From positions 558,001 through 622,000 of the forward strand of contig NZ_QJUE01000002.1 in NCBI RefSeq assembly GCF_003208055.1: a stretch of 64,000 nt of DNA, written 5' to 3'. Position numbers and translations under genes: made by a program. This DNA comes from Prochlorococcus marinus XMU1408 (GTDB lineage: Bacteria; Cyanobacteriota; Cyanobacteriia; PCC-6307; Cyanobiaceae). Shown piece by piece: positions 16,387 to 26,593 of this stretch; within the stretch, counting starts at the first letter, position 1, and each line of letters starts with the position of its first letter. A model generated the notes under the pieces. The model was not told the DNA's origin. It saw only the letters and a list, made by a program, of their open reading frames with translations, and did no database searches.

Positions 16387-17541
16387 ATGTTTTTTGATAC
16401 TGAATGCTCTGCTATATTGTTATTAGAGGATGGAACATATTTTGAAGGAATATCATTTGGTGCAGTTGGTACTATCTCAGGAGAAGTTGTATTTAATACA
16501 GGTATGACTGGTTATCAAGAGGTTATAACTGATCCAAGTTATTATGGTCAACTTATTACTTTTACTTATCCAGAGATTGGTAATACTGGGGTTAATCCAG
16601 AGGACAATGAATCTTTACATCCATCAGTTAAAGGTTTAATAACCAGACAAATATCAAATGTTTCTAGTAACTGGAGAAATAAAATAGATTTTGATCAATG
16701 GTTGAAAAATGAAAATGTTGTTGGTATTCGTGGAATAGATACAAGGGTTTTAGTTAGACATCTTAGAGAGTCTGGTACTTTGAATGGAATTATTTCATCA
16801 GATTCGAGCCTCACAATAACTGAACTATTCTCAGATTTAAAAAAATCTCCCAATATGAGTGGATTGAATCTTGTAGACAAAGTAACCACCAAAGATTCTT
16901 TCAAAGTCATTTCAAGTTGTCCTGTTGCATTTGATAAAAGAATCAAAAATATAAAAACAAATCCATACAAAATAATAGCCATAGATTTTGGAATAAAAAA
17001 ATCTATCTTGGATCGACTAGTAGCTCATGGCTGTGAAGTTACAGTTTTGCCTGCAAGTGCATCTATATCTGATGTTTTAGATTTGTCTCCTGAAGGTGTT
17101 TTCCTCTCCAATGGCCCTGGAGATCCAGCGGCAGTTGATAGTGGTATTAAACTCGCTAAAGAATTAATAAAATACGAAAAACTACCTGTTTTCGGGATCT
17201 GTCTAGGCCATCAAATTCTTGGTTTAGCACTTGGAGGCAAAACATTTAAATTATCTTATGGACATAGAGGCTTAAATCATCCTTGTGGGTTGAATGGAAA
17301 GGTTGAGATTACAAGCCAAAATCATGGTTTCGCATTAAATTCAGAATCTTTAAATTCAGAAAGAATAAAAATCACTCGATTCAATTTAAATGATCAAACT
17401 GTAGCGGCTATTTCTGTAATAGATAAACCTTTCTTTGGGGTTCAATATCACCCTGAGGCTAGCCCTGGCCCTCATGACGCAGATCACCATTTTAATCATT
17501 TCGTAACCTTAATAGAAGAACGACGTAGATTCGTGGATTAA
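16387..17541 (+). CDS. carA: carbamoyl-phosphate synthase, glutamine-hydrolysing small subunit
   Basis: 384 residues. CarA releases ammonia from glutamine and passes it to CarB for carbamoyl phosphate, used for arginine and pyrimidines. The N-terminal domain opens with LLEDGTYFEGISFGA and contains the FNTGMTGYQEVITDPSY block. The class I amidotransferase domain has PVFGICLGHQILGLALGG (nucleophile Cys) and QYHPEASPGPHDADHHF (catalytic His and Glu). Length and domain order are normal. carB is not in the window. The next gene, for a STAS protein, begins shortly after without an ordinary start codon. Confidence 0.96.
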   Translation: MFFDTECSAILLLEDGTYFEGISFGAVGTISGEVVFNTGMTGYQEVITDPSYYGQLITFTYPEIGNTGVNPEDNESLHPSVKGLITRQISNVSSNWRNKIDFDQWLKNENVVGIRGIDTRVLVRHLRESGTLNGIISSDSSLTITELFSDLKKSPNMSGLNLVDKVTTKDSFKVISSCPVAFDKRIKNIKTNPYKIIAIDFGIKKSILDRLVAHGCEVTVLPASASISDVLDLSPEGVFLSNGPGDPAAVDSGIKLAKELIKYEKLPVFGICLGHQILGLALGGKTFKLSYGHRGLNHPCGLNGKVEITSQNHGFALNSESLNSERIKITRFNLNDQTVAAISVIDKPFFGVQYHPEASPGPHDADHHFNHFVTLIEERRRFVD

Positions 17542-17592
17542 TTTGGTTTCTATCACTACACTTCCATCAAGAAGTAATAGGGGATTGATCCC

Positions 17593-17958
17593 ATAGCTGA
17601 ATTACAACGAATTACTGTTTCTCTTAGAGGTGGTTTTAACCAGCAAAGTGGTTGTTTGGTGATAAATTTCACCGGCCAACTGGATGCTTATTCTGAGAAG
17701 CAATTCACTACATTTATCAATGATGTTTTAGACTTAAATCAACTATCAGTAGTTATTGACTTAAGTAATATCGATTTCATTGACTCTTCTGGATTAGGAG
17801 CAATGGTACAAGCAGTGAAAAAATGTACTCAGTCTAAAAGAGCATTTAATGTTGTTGGTAACCCTAGAGTTGTTCAAACTATTAAACTAGTACGGCTAGA
17901 AGAGTTCCTTCATCTTTCACCAGATTTGAATACTGCAATTAGTAAATTATCAGCTTGA
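17593..17958 (+). CDS. STAS-domain protein (anti-sigma-factor antagonist type), uncertain non-ATG start
   Basis: A single STAS domain. The core GCLVINFTGQLDAYSEKQF, VIDLSNIDFIDSSGLGAMV (the phospho-acceptor Ser in DSSGLG) and FLHLSPDL form the usual fold. The first beta strand (LQRITVSLRGG) lies upstream of the first GTG at 17656 and has no in-frame ATG, GTG or TTG back to the TAG at 17578-17580. An ATA (17593) with an AGGGG nine bases ahead, or an ATT (17584), are the only initiators that keep this strand. Proteins of this type act in anti-sigma/partner-switching regulation or as lipid-asymmetry subunits; no partner kinase is nearby. Confidence 0.75.
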   Translation: MAELQRITVSLRGGFNQQSGCLVINFTGQLDAYSEKQFTTFINDVLDLNQLSVVIDLSNIDFIDSSGLGAMVQAVKKCTQSKRAFNVVGNPRVVQTIKLVRLEEFLHLSPDLNTAISKLSA

Positions 17959-18359
17959 CTGATTGGATTCGCTCTTACAAATCAAACATCTCTCCAGATG
18001 GTTTAGGTCCATTGCAGTTAGCTTGGTTGGGAGATTCTATATGGGAAATGCATCAAAGGTTGCGTTATTGCGTTAGTCCAATGCGTTCGAAGGATTTTCA
18101 TAATGCTGTCGTTAACGAAGTTAATGCTTCTAGTCAAGCCAGGGCAATTAGCCAAATAGAACCATTTCTTACTGATGCGGAAAAGGATTTACTTAGAAGA
18201 GCTAGAAACAAGGCTGGACGAGGCCCTAAAAATGTAGATGCTGCGACATATGCCATTGCTACCGGTTTTGAGACTATTGTTGGGTGGTTGTTTTTAAAAA
18301 ATCCAAATCGACTCGCTGATTTATTTGATCTGCTTGATCGACCCAATAACTGGAAATAG
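17955..18359 (+). CDS. mrnC: Mini-ribonuclease 3 (RNase III-like, no dsRBD)
   Basis: 134 residues. Mini-III processes the ends of 23S rRNA precursors. It has the half RNase III fold without an RNA-binding domain: LGPLQLAWLGDSIWEMHQR (the acidic LGD...E signature), ALISQIEP and an RRARNKAGRGPKN loop, then VDAATYAIATGFETIVGWLF with the second acidic cluster. The probable start is TTG at 17955, overlapping the STAS stop by four bases. The next gene, rlmB, modifies 23S rRNA, so the two may form an rRNA maturation unit. Confidence 0.88.
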   Translation: MTDWIRSYKSNISPDGLGPLQLAWLGDSIWEMHQRLRYCVSPMRSKDFHNAVVNEVNASSQARAISQIEPFLTDAEKDLLRRARNKAGRGPKNVDAATYAIATGFETIVGWLFLKNPNRLADLFDLLDRPNNWK

Positions 18360-18368
18360 TTTAAAAAA

Positions 18369-19541
18369 ATGAGTTATCGTTTCAATAAAGATACAAAGAA
18401 TTCTAAAGACACTTCTTTTAATAAACGAAGTAGTAATTATTATCGCAAGGATAATGATTCAAGGAAATCTAACTTTAATGATCGCAGAAGAACAAATAAT
18501 AAAATTAACCGTCTTTCATCTGATCAAACAAATGAATATTCATATGAGAAACAACCTTCTGAAGATTTAAGAAGTAATAACAACTCTAATACCAATTACA
18601 GAGGAGCTAATCGATTTGAACGAAAAACTTCAAAGCCCTCTTATCGAAATCTTAATGCTCAGATAAGTAAAAATGATAAGAGAAGAGTGACAAATGACCC
18701 TATTGCATATTCTGAAAGCTTCACTAAAACACTAAGTGACGACTTGATTTGGGGGCGTCATTCAACTGAAGCAGCGCTTTTGGGTGGCAGAGCTATTCAT
18801 AGGATTTGGTGCACGTCTGAATTAAGAAGTTCACCTAAATTCTTTCAACTTCTAAAAGATGCAAAAGCTTCTGGGGTGTTGGTTGAAGAAGTATCTTGGT
18901 CCAGGCTTGGTCAAATCACTAATGGAGCCGTTCATCAAGGAATAGTTTTACAAATTGCCGCATCAAAAACACATACTTTGACGAATTTAATTGAAGCTTG
19001 TAAACCATTTGGAGATACATCATTGCTTTTGGCTTTAGATGGCTTAACTGATCCTCAGAATCTTGGAGCAATAATTAGATCTGCAGAAGCATTAGGTGCC
19101 CAAGGTTTGATTCTTCCGCAAAGGCGAAGTGCAGGCTTAACAGGCTCTGTAGCAAAGGTTGCAGCAGGTGCTTTGGAACATTTGCCTGTTGCAAGAGTAG
19201 TTAATCTAAATAGGTCTCTTGAGAAATTGAAAGATGAAGGTTATGCAGTTGTTGGGCTTGCGGAAGAAGGAGCCTCAACCCTTTCTGAGATTAAATTTCA
19301 AGGTCCTTTAGTTGTTGTTGTTGGCTCGGAGGATAAAGGAATTTCTCTAATAACTAGAAGATTATGTGATCAACTTGTAAGAATCCCTCTTAAGGGAGTA
19401 ACAACAAGTCTTAATGCATCTGTTGCCACTTCAATTTTCTTGTACGAAGTTGCTAGATGTAGGTGGATGCGTTCTATCTCTGGTCAGGATCCATCTCCTA
19501 GGTTATTGAAACCTCAGATTTCAACTGAAGTTAATAATTAA
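18369..19541 (+). CDS. rlmB: 23S rRNA 2'-O-methyltransferase, TrmH/RlmB (SpoU) family, with long disordered N-terminus
   Basis: 390 residues. The C-terminal 270 residues are a SpoU methyltransferase. An RNA-binding N-subdomain (DLIWGRHSTEAALLGGRAIHR, read as two blocks) is followed by the knotted SAM domain. That domain includes LLALDGLTDPQNLGAIIRSA (motif 1), LVVVVGSEDKGIS (motif 2) and RIPLKGVTTSLNASVATSIF (motif 3). It methylates the ribose of a 23S rRNA guanosine (G2251 in E. coli). The first 120 residues are very rich in Asn, Ser, Arg and Lys, with no predicted fold, like RNA-contacting low-complexity tails. It starts 9 bases after mrnC. Confidence 0.88.
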   Translation: MSYRFNKDTKNSKDTSFNKRSSNYYRKDNDSRKSNFNDRRRTNNKINRLSSDQTNEYSYEKQPSEDLRSNNNSNTNYRGANRFERKTSKPSYRNLNAQISKNDKRRVTNDPIAYSESFTKTLSDDLIWGRHSTEAALLGGRAIHRIWCTSELRSSPKFFQLLKDAKASGVLVEEVSWSRLGQITNGAVHQGIVLQIAASKTHTLTNLIEACKPFGDTSLLLALDGLTDPQNLGAIIRSAEALGAQGLILPQRRSAGLTGSVAKVAAGALEHLPVARVVNLNRSLEKLKDEGYAVVGLAEEGASTLSEIKFQGPLVVVVGSEDKGISLITRRLCDQLVRIPLKGVTTSLNASVATSIFLYEVARCRWMRSISGQDPSPRLLKPQISTEVNN

Positions 19542-19766
19542 TCTGTTTAAAACCCACTTTAATAGCTACTGTATAGTCTTTATAGTTTAATTATATTTTG
19601 ATAAACTGAATAATTAAATAGAGTATTAATTACTTTGGGCACTCATTTTTACAAGTAACAATATGCTTCTAAAAAGTTTTGCTTCATCATCAAGTGAACA
19701 TAATTTTGCTTTTTATTTGATAAATTTATGCTTAAGAAAGTAAAATAATAAAAATGCACTTTACTC

Positions 19767-19997
19767 ATGGGTCCCATTAGGGCTCTTCGAAGCTTAGGTA
19801 ATAGTTTTGGCTTGGCCTGGTGGGCCAAGGTTGAGACAAATCAACCTGATGTAACTTATTGGTTTGGTCCTTTTTTGACTCGACGCAGTTTAAAAGTCAG
19901 GTTAAATGGTTTTGTAGATGACTTATCTGCAGAGTCACCTCAGAAAATAAACCATAGTTTAGTTAGATGTCGTCGTAAAGAGCCTTTGACATCATAA
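19767..19997 (+). CDS. DUF1816 family cyanobacterial protein
   Basis: 76 residues: LAWWAKVETNQPDVTYWFGP (aromatic-rich strand), RRSLKVRLNGFVDDLSAESP and a short basic end. The WW-x-K/E-I/V-x-T-x-x-P-x-x-T-Y-x-F-G-P-F pattern is the DUF1816 signature found in cyanobacteria. The fold recalls CpcD-like linker domains, but in an organism without phycobilisomes a different role is likely. It is preceded by 225 bp of AT-rich DNA in which I see no other gene, and gatA follows 30 bp later. Confidence 0.8.
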   Translation: MGPIRALRSLGNSFGLAWWAKVETNQPDVTYWFGPFLTRRSLKVRLNGFVDDLSAESPQKINHSLVRCRRKEPLTS

Positions 19998-20027
19998 GCT
20001 TGATAACAATTTTTTTATAATTTAATA

Positions 20028-21488
20028 ATGACTTTTGCAGACTTACGCCAGAAATTGAAAAGTGGTGAAGTCTCGTCTAAAGAGCTAGTTCAAGAAAAAA
20101 TTTTAAGAATTAAACAGCTTGATCCAAAACTAAATTCTTTTTTATCTGTCAATAGCGAGCAAGCTTTAAAACAAGCTGAGTTCATCGATAATCAACGATC
20201 TGCAGGAGAAATACTCCCACCTTTGTCAGGTATACCATTAGCGATCAAAGATAATCTTTGCACGAAAGGTATTAAAACAACTTGTGCAAGCAAGATTTTG
20301 GAGGATTTTGTCCCTCCTTATGAATCCACAGTCACAAAAAGGCTTTTGAAATCAGGTGCAGTAATGATTGGGAAGACAAATATGGATGAATTTGCAATGG
20401 GGAGCTCTACTGAAACTTCAGCATTTGGTCCAACCTTAAACCCCTGGGATATTTCCAAAGTGCCTGGAGGAAGCTCTGGTGGTAGTGCTGCTTCTGTTGC
20501 TGCAGGATTATGTTTTGGATCTTTAGGTTCTGATACTGGAGGTTCAATTCGTCAACCTGCTTCATTTTGTGGTGTAGTCGGTATGAAACCTACATATGGC
20601 AGAGTAAGTAGATGGGGCCTAATAGCTTTTGCTAGTTCTTTGGATCAGGTGGGACCATTTGCAAATAATGTTTCTGATGCAGCTGAAATCTTGCAAGTTA
20701 TATCAGGCAAGGACGATTTTGATTCAACTACAGTTGATGTACCAGTACCAAATTATTTAGATAGTCTCTCTAAGTCAATCAAGGGGTTGAAAATTGGTTT
20801 GATTGATAATTGCTTTCAGCATGATGGCTTGGCAAAAGATGTAAAAGAATCTGTTCTGAGCGCAGCATCTCTCCTAGAAAAACAAGGTGCTGAAATTATC
20901 AATCTTTCGTGCCCTCGCTTTAACGATGGCATTGCCACTTATTACGTTATTGCTCCTTCTGAGGCATCAGCTAATTTAGCCAGATATGACGGTGTTAAAT
21001 ATGGATTTCGTTCTGATGATCCAAAATCACTTATAGAAATGACATCGAAAAGTCGAGCAATTGGCTTTGGAAGCGAAGTTAAACGAAGAATCTTAATTGG
21101 CACATATGCACTATCTGCTGGTTACGTTGATGCATACTACAAGAAGGCTCAGCAGGTGAGAACTTTGATTCGAAAAGACTTTGATAATGCTTTCAAAAAA
21201 GTTGATATCTTGCTGGCTCCTACCTCTCCAACTACTGCTTTCGGATCAGGAGAAAATGTAGATAATCCTATGGCTATGTACTTATCAGATTTATTAACTA
21301 TTCCAGCTAATTTAGCTGGATTGCCCGCTATCAGTTTGCCTTGTGGTTTTGACAAAACAGGTTTACCAATTGGTTTACAGCTGATTGGCAATGTTTTTGA
21401 TGAAGCCAAGCTTCTTCAAGTTGCGAGCCAATATGAAATAGCTGCTGATGTCTTTAAAAATAAACCTAAGAGTGATTTCACTTTTTAA
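20028..21488 (+). CDS. gatA: Asp-tRNA(Asn)/Glu-tRNA(Gln) amidotransferase subunit A
   Basis: 486 residues. GatA hydrolyses glutamine and supplies ammonia to GatB for conversion of Glu-tRNA(Gln). The amidase-signature triad is visible: Lys in [12 protein letters not shown] (about 73-84), the cis-Ser/Ser in [18 protein letters not shown] (about 145-162), and [13 protein letters not shown] (about 167-179). Length is standard. It acts with GatB and GatC in the cytosol. GatB and GatC are not in this window, which is usual in cyanobacteria because the genes are scattered. Upstream is the DUF1816 gene, downstream dnaE (68 bp). Confidence 0.96.
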   Translation: MTFADLRQKLKSGEVSSKELVQEKILRIKQLDPKLNSFLSVNSEQALKQAEFIDNQRSAGEILPPLSGIPLAIKDNLCTKGIKTTCASKILEDFVPPYESTVTKRLLKSGAVMIGKTNMDEFAMGSSTETSAFGPTLNPWDISKVPGGSSGGSAASVAAGLCFGSLGSDTGGSIRQPASFCGVVGMKPTYGRVSRWGLIAFASSLDQVGPFANNVSDAAEILQVISGKDDFDSTTVDVPVPNYLDSLSKSIKGLKIGLIDNCFQHDGLAKDVKESVLSAASLLEKQGAEIINLSCPRFNDGIATYYVIAPSEASANLARYDGVKYGFRSDDPKSLIEMTSKSRAIGFGSEVKRRILIGTYALSAGYVDAYYKKAQQVRTLIRKDFDNAFKKVDILLAPTSPTTAFGSGENVDNPMAMYLSDLLTIPANLAGLPAISLPCGFDKTGLPIGLQLIGNVFDEAKLLQVASQYEIAADVFKNKPKSDFTF

Positions 21489-21556
21489 ATTTAAACACTT
21501 TATGTAGTGACCTGAATTCTGGCTACACTATATGCAGCGTTTCTCGCTGGATATTT

Positions 21557-24500
21557 ATGTCTTTTGTCCCTATACACAATCATAGCGATTATAGCCTTCT
21601 TGATGGAGCTAGCCAGCTTCCATTAATGGTTGAACGAGCAAAGGAACTGGGAATGCCTGCACTGGCTTTGACTGATCATGGAGTTATGTATGGAGCTATT
21701 GAATTATTGAAGCTATGTAAGGCAGCTGATATCAAGCCAATAATTGGCAATGAGATGTATGTTATTAATGGTTCCATAGATGATCCTCAACCTAAGAAAG
21801 AGAAAAGATATCATCTTGTTGTTGTTGCAAAGAATCAAATTGGATATGAAAATCTCGTTAAATTAACAACTCTCAGCCATTTAAATGGAGTTAGGGGAAG
21901 AGGGATATTTTCACGACCGTGCATAGATAAATCATTATTAAAACAATATAGTGATGGATTGATTTGTTCAACAGCTTGCTTAGGAGGAGAGATCCCGCAA
22001 GCAATTTTAAAAGGAAGAAATGATGTTGCTAGAGATATCGCATCTTGGTATAAAGAAATTTTTAAAGATGATTTTTATCTTGAAATTCAAGATCATGGAT
22101 CAGTTGAGGATAGAATTGTTAACAGTGAAATAGTCAAAATATCTAAAGAACTTGATATTCAGATTATTGCTACAAATGATGCACATTACGTCTCAAAGAA
22201 TGATATTGAAGCTCACGATGCATTGATATGTGTATTGACAGGGAAGTTAATTAGTGACAAAAAAAGATTGAGATATACAGGTACCGAATATATAAAATCT
22301 GAGGAAGAGATGAGATGTTTATTTACTGATCATTTGGATAAAGTTATAATAGATACATCTATAGAAAATACCGTAAAATTAGCAAACAAAGTTGAAGAAT
22401 ATAAAATATTAGGAACATATAAGATGCCAAATTTTCCTATACCAAATGGATTTAATGCTATCGATTATTTAAAAGAAACTAGTATAAATGGACTTTTAGA
22501 TCGATTAAATATATCTGATTTTAATTTAGTTCCTAATGTCTATAAAGAAAGACTTGATTTTGAATTAAATGTTATCGAGCAAATGGGATTCCCAACTTAT
22601 TTTCTAGTCGTTTGGGATTATATAAAATTTGCAAGAGAACAAAATATTCCTGTTGGTCCTGGTAGAGGATCTGCAGCAGGTTCTTTAGTGGCTTTTTCAC
22701 TTCATATAACTAATATTGATCCAGTCGAGAATGGATTATTATTTGAACGTTTTCTTAATCCAGAAAGGAAGTCAATGCCAGATATTGATACTGACTTTTG
22801 TATTGAGAGGCGAGGTGAAGTTATAGATTATGTTACTAAAAAGTATGGTGAAGATAAGGTTGCCCAGATAATTACATTTAACAGAATGACATCTAAGGCA
22901 GTTTTGAAAGATGTAGCTCGTGTACTTGATATTCCTTATGGAGATGCGGATCGTTTAGCGAAATTAATACCTGTTGTTAGAGGCAAACCTGCAAAATTAT
23001 CTTCTATGATCTCCAATGAATCTCCAAATAAAGATTTTTTAGAAAAATATAATAATGATCTGAAAGTAAGGAAATGGGTTGATATGGCAATGCGAATAGA
23101 AGGAACAAATAAAACTTTTGGTGTCCATGCAGCTGGAGTAGTAATAGCCGCTAAATCTCTTGATAATTTAGTACCTCTACAACGAAACAATGATGGCCAA
23201 ATTATTACTCAATATTTTATGGAAGATATTGAATCACTTGGTCTTTTAAAAATGGACTTTTTAGGACTAAGAAATCTTACAATGATAGAAAAGACTATTA
23301 ACTTAGTTCAGGAATCAATAGGTAAAAGATTAGATCCTGATTCTTTGCCTTTCACAGATAAGAAAACATTTGAATTACTTACTAGGGGAGATTTAGAAGG
23401 TATTTTTCAACTTGAATCTAGTGGAATGAGACAAATAGTTAAAGATTTAAAGCCTTCATCACTTGAAGATATTTCTTCTATTTTAGCTCTTTACCGACCT
23501 GGACCTCTTGATGCAGGATTAATTCCTAAATTTATAAATAGAAAACATGGTAAGGAGAATATTGATTTTCCACATCAGTTACTTAAACCCATTTTAAGTG
23601 AGACTTATGGAATCATGGTTTATCAAGAGCAGATCATGAAGATTGCACAGGATTTAGCTGGATACTCTCTTGGTCAAGCCGATTTATTAAGAAGAGCAAT
23701 GGGAAAGAAGAAAGTTTCTGAAATGCAAAGACATAGAGAACTCTTTGTTGCGGGTGCTGTTGATAATGGAGTGACAGAATTGATTGCAGATCAGTTGTTT
23801 GATCAAATGGTTTTATTTGCAGAATATTGCTTCAATAAAAGCCACTCGACTGCTTATGGCGCTGTTACTTATCAGACAGCGTATTTGAAAGCACATTATC
23901 CCGTTGCCTATATGGCGGCATTGTTAACAGTTAATGCTGGTTCAACTGACAAAGTTCAGCGTTATATCTCGAACTGTAATTCGATGGGCATAAATGTAAT
24001 GCCACCAAATATAAATACTTCTGGTGTTGACTTTACTCCCAAGGATAATTCTATTCTTTTTGGATTATCTGCTATTAAAAATTTAGGTGATAGCGCAATT
24101 AGAAAAATCATTGCTAGTAGAGAAACAGATGGAGAATACAGATCATTAGCTCAATTCTGTGACCGCATTTCATTATCTTCTGTTAATAGAAGGGCTCTTG
24201 AAGCTTTGATTCATTGCGGTGCTTTCGATTGTCTTGATGAGAATGCTAATCGAGCTCAACTTATATCTGACTTGGATTTAGTAATTGAATGGGCTTCTTC
24301 AAGGGCGAAAGATAGAACTAGTGGCCAAGGAAATCTTTTTGATCTGTCTACCTCCTCCTCAACTGAAGAATCATCAACTAATGATTATCTATCAGTTCCC
24401 AAGTCTAAAAGTGTTAATGAATACCCCCCATCCGAGAAACTTAAATTAGAAAAAGAACATGTTGGCTTTTATTTATCTGATCACCCTTTGAAACAGCTAT

Positions 24501-25075
24501 CTGAGCCTGCAAGATTAATTGCTCCAATTAGTTTGGGATCTTTAGAAGATCAAAAAGATAAGTCTAGAGTTAGTGTCATTGCCATGATTCCTGGGATGAG
24601 AGAGGTTACAACTAGAAAGGGTGACAGAATGGCGATCATTCAACTCGAGGATCTAACTGGTTCTTGTGAAGCCGTTGTCTTTCCGAAAAGTTATGAAAGG
24701 TTGTCTGATCACTTGATGGTTGAAACGAGGTTATTAATATGGGGGAGCGTTGATAGGAGAGATGAAACTGTTCAATTAATTGTTGATGATTGTCGTGAAA
24801 TTGATGATTTAAGATTTTTACTGATTGACCTTCTCCCTGATCAAGCAACTGATATAAATGTTCAGCATAAATTAAGAGAATGTCTTTCAAAAATTAGGCC
24901 TGATAGAAATGAATTAGGTGTTCGTATCCCAGTTGTGGCTTGCCTTAAGGATAATATTAATACTAGATACGTAAGATTAGGTGATCAATTTTGTGTAAAG
25001 GATACAGAGCTTGCTTTGAATATTTTGTCCAAGAATTCCTTCAGTGCAAGATCTAGTAAAAGACTTGTAAATTAA
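21557..25075 (+). CDS. dnaE: DNA polymerase III alpha subunit, uninterrupted
   Basis: 1172 residues. The replicative polymerase. The N-terminal PHP domain starts [20 protein letters not shown] (metal-binding HxHSxYS). The polymerase palm has [14 protein letters not shown] and the [12 protein letters not shown] acidic motif. The segment [20 protein letters not shown] (about residue 757) is the site of the split intein in many cyanobacterial dnaE genes; here it is continuous. The fingers and OB fold follow, ending with a tau-binding-like tail (about residues 1010-1172). Start ATG 21557; the convergent pam68 stops 10 bases after. No proofreading subunit is nearby. Confidence 0.97.
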   Translation: MSFVPIHNHSDYSLLDGASQLPLMVERAKELGMPALALTDHGVMYGAIELLKLCKAADIKPIIGNEMYVINGSIDDPQPKKEKRYHLVVVAKNQIGYENLVKLTTLSHLNGVRGRGIFSRPCIDKSLLKQYSDGLICSTACLGGEIPQAILKGRNDVARDIASWYKEIFKDDFYLEIQDHGSVEDRIVNSEIVKISKELDIQIIATNDAHYVSKNDIEAHDALICVLTGKLISDKKRLRYTGTEYIKSEEEMRCLFTDHLDKVIIDTSIENTVKLANKVEEYKILGTYKMPNFPIPNGFNAIDYLKETSINGLLDRLNISDFNLVPNVYKERLDFELNVIEQMGFPTYFLVVWDYIKFAREQNIPVGPGRGSAAGSLVAFSLHITNIDPVENGLLFERFLNPERKSMPDIDTDFCIERRGEVIDYVTKKYGEDKVAQIITFNRMTSKAVLKDVARVLDIPYGDADRLAKLIPVVRGKPAKLSSMISNESPNKDFLEKYNNDLKVRKWVDMAMRIEGTNKTFGVHAAGVVIAAKSLDNLVPLQRNNDGQIITQYFMEDIESLGLLKMDFLGLRNLTMIEKTINLVQESIGKRLDPDSLPFTDKKTFELLTRGDLEGIFQLESSGMRQIVKDLKPSSLEDISSILALYRPGPLDAGLIPKFINRKHGKENIDFPHQLLKPILSETYGIMVYQEQIMKIAQDLAGYSLGQADLLRRAMGKKKVSEMQRHRELFVAGAVDNGVTELIADQLFDQMVLFAEYCFNKSHSTAYGAVTYQTAYLKAHYPVAYMAALLTVNAGSTDKVQRYISNCNSMGINVMPPNINTSGVDFTPKDNSILFGLSAIKNLGDSAIRKIIASRETDGEYRSLAQFCDRISLSSVNRRALEALIHCGAFDCLDENANRAQLISDLDLVIEWASSRAKDRTSGQGNLFDLSTSSSTEESSTNDYLSVPKSKSVNEYPPSEKLKLEKEHVGFYLSDHPLKQLSEPARLIAPISLGSLEDQKDKSRVSVIAMIPGMREVTTRKGDRMAIIQLEDLTGSCEAVVFPKSYERLSDHLMVETRLLIWGSVDRRDETVQLIVDDCREIDDLRFLLIDLLPDQATDINVQHKLRECLSKIRPDRNELGVRIPVVACLKDNINTRYVRLGDQFCVKDTELALNILSKNSFSARSSKRLVN

Positions 25076-25084
25076 ATTTAATTG

Positions 25085-25525
25085 TTAACTGGTTATTTCA
25101 TTTTTAGAACTCTTGAATGCATCCTTCATCCTATTGATATTTGGTTTTATGTTTTCAAAACCTAAAAAACTGCCTGGGCTGATATCCCAACTAGCAGAAA
25201 GTATTCCGTAGCTTAGTCCCAGTAAACCCACAAGGAAACACATTGCTGAACTGACGAGCGTAACTGTCGGCGAGATTTCTGCGATACCTTTGCTTATAAG
25301 AAAATAACTGCCAATAAATACTCCCATACCACTAATTGTTGGTATTCCTGTCGTAAATACAATCCTCCTCGCCATTCTGTTGGCTACATATTTTGGTATT
25401 CCAGATTTAGTATTAGAATTTTTTGAGGGAGTTTTAATTTCAATCTTTGGTGTCGAGCTGCTACTCGAAAATCCTATTTTTGCTTCTTGAGATTGTGTTT
25501 TTTTGGTTTTTTTTGCTCCTTTCAT
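25085..25525 (-). CDS. pam68: Pam68-like photosystem II assembly protein (DUF3464)
   Basis: 146 residues. Pam68 helps insert chlorophyll into CP47 and assemble early PSII intermediates at the thylakoid. The N-terminal 50 residues are Ser/Lys-rich and disordered (KKTKKTQSQEAKIGFSSSSS). Then come IPKYVANRMARRIVFTTGIP (the conserved P-x-x-V-x-x-R-M-x-R-R start), two membrane helices with PTISGMGVFIGSYFL, and LSASWDISPGSFLGFENIK, the family C-terminal block. It is the last gene of a minus-strand run that includes rpsO and ruvA, and is 27 bp from rpsO. A symbol is given by family, not by proof. Confidence 0.88.
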   Translation of the reverse strand: MKGAKKTKKTQSQEAKIGFSSSSSTPKIEIKTPSKNSNTKSGIPKYVANRMARRIVFTTGIPTISGMGVFIGSYFLISKGIAEISPTVTLVSSAMCFLVGLLGLSYGILSASWDISPGSFLGFENIKPNINRMKDAFKSSKNEITS

Positions 25526-25552
25526 TAGCTTTTAACTACGTAATACCCGTCA

Positions 25553-25822
25553 TTATCCTCTAATAGATAGTTTTTCTATTATCTCAGTATATCTTTTTTC
25601 ACTTTTATTTCGCACATAACCCAAAAGTCTTTTGCGCTGACCAATCATTTTAAGTAAGCCTTGTCTTGAGGAAAAATCATGAATGTTTCCTTGAAGATGT
25701 TTGCTTAATTTCGAGATCCTTGTTGTCAGCATGGCAACTTGAACCTCTGCTGAACCAGTATCAGTTGGATGTATTTGATGTGAGTTGATTAGCTTTTGTT
25801 TCTCTTCTGTGCCAAGTGACAT
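25553..25822 (-). CDS. rpsO: 30S ribosomal protein S15
   Basis: 89 residues with the standard bacterial S15 landmarks: [20 protein letters not shown] read as [11 protein letters not shown] and [16 protein letters not shown]. After that come [20 protein letters not shown] and [20 protein letters not shown]15 binds the central domain of 16S rRNA with S6 and S18. The DxSS/R residues that contact the three-way junction are retained. It is co-directional with pam68 downstream and ruvA upstream (53 bp). Confidence 0.97.
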   Translation of the reverse strand: MSLGTEEKQKLINSHQIHPTDTGSAEVQVAMLTTRISKLSKHLQGNIHDFSSRQGLLKMIGQRKRLLGYVRNKSEKRYTEIIEKLSIRG

Positions 25823-25875
25823 TTTGATTTGAATTCTCTTAATACAATAAGTCTATTTTAATCCCTAGCCTTCTA

Positions 25876-26550
25876 TCAAGTGCTCTTTTGACTTAATCTT
25901 ATAAGAATCTCTTTAAGATGCTTATCCATCAGCTCTTTTTTAGCTTCTGTGGATAGTGTATTTATTAGCAATGTATTTTCTTTTTCGTTGATTGTTAAAT
26001 ATTTTATTGAATCTTTTATTTCATTATCCATATAGCCCAGTGAATTTAGAATTGATCTAATTTCTTCTATATATGTACCAAAGCTGTTTAAGTTTGAACT
26101 TTTTTGATTATCTACATTTATTTTAGTATTATCAGTAAATTCTTGAAGTTTATTTTTGAGTTCCACTACTAATCTTTCTGCTATACGTTTACCAATGCCC
26201 TGAGAATTAGTTAATAAACTTAAATCTTGTTCTTCAATAGCATTAACTAATTGATAAACCTCTAAGTCCTGTAATAAAACCATAGCAATTTGAGGGCCAA
26301 TACCATTAATGCTAATGATTTTTCGAAATAAGTCCCTTTGATTAATCTCCCTAAAACCATATAGGTTTGTACAATCCTCACGATTTATTTGGTGAATCCA
26401 AAATTCTTTAAAATCCGAATTCTCAATCTTATCTATTTGCTTTGATAATAGTTGTACTTCATAACCAACACCACCAACATTTAGAACTACTCCCCTTTTG
26501 GAGGATATATGCCAGTTTTGTATTATTTGACCTTTTAACCAACTAATCAT
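25876..26550 (-). CDS. ruvA: Holliday junction DNA helicase RuvA
   Basis: 224 residues. RuvA tetramers bind Holliday junctions and load RuvB. Domain I is the N-terminal OB fold (MISWLKGQIIQNWHIS...VGGVGYEVQLLS). Domain II has two helix-hairpin-helix motifs, SINGIGPQIAMVLLQ (about 74-88) and NSQGIGKRIAERLVVELKN (about 111-129). Domain III (150-224) is the mobile RuvB-binding three-helix part, with ILNSLGYMDNEI. Length is slightly above the E. coli protein (203). No LexA-like box was seen upstream. RuvB and RuvC are elsewhere. Confidence 0.95.
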   Translation of the reverse strand: MISWLKGQIIQNWHISSKRGVVLNVGGVGYEVQLLSKQIDKIENSDFKEFWIHQINREDCTNLYGFREINQRDLFRKIISINGIGPQIAMVLLQDLEVYQLVNAIEEQDLSLLTNSQGIGKRIAERLVVELKNKLQEFTDNTKINVDNQKSSNLNSFGTYIEEIRSILNSLGYMDNEIKDSIKYLTINEKENTLLINTLSTEAKKELMDKHLKEILIRLSQKST

Positions 26551-26593
26551 TATTTATAAATTTATTTGAAATTATTTTGATAGCTAAGTTGAT

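Noticed and set aside
19542-19766. Possible ncRNA between rlmB and the DUF1816 gene
   Set aside because: The 225 bp are AT-rich with no convincing stem-loop, terminator or known Yfr motif by eye.
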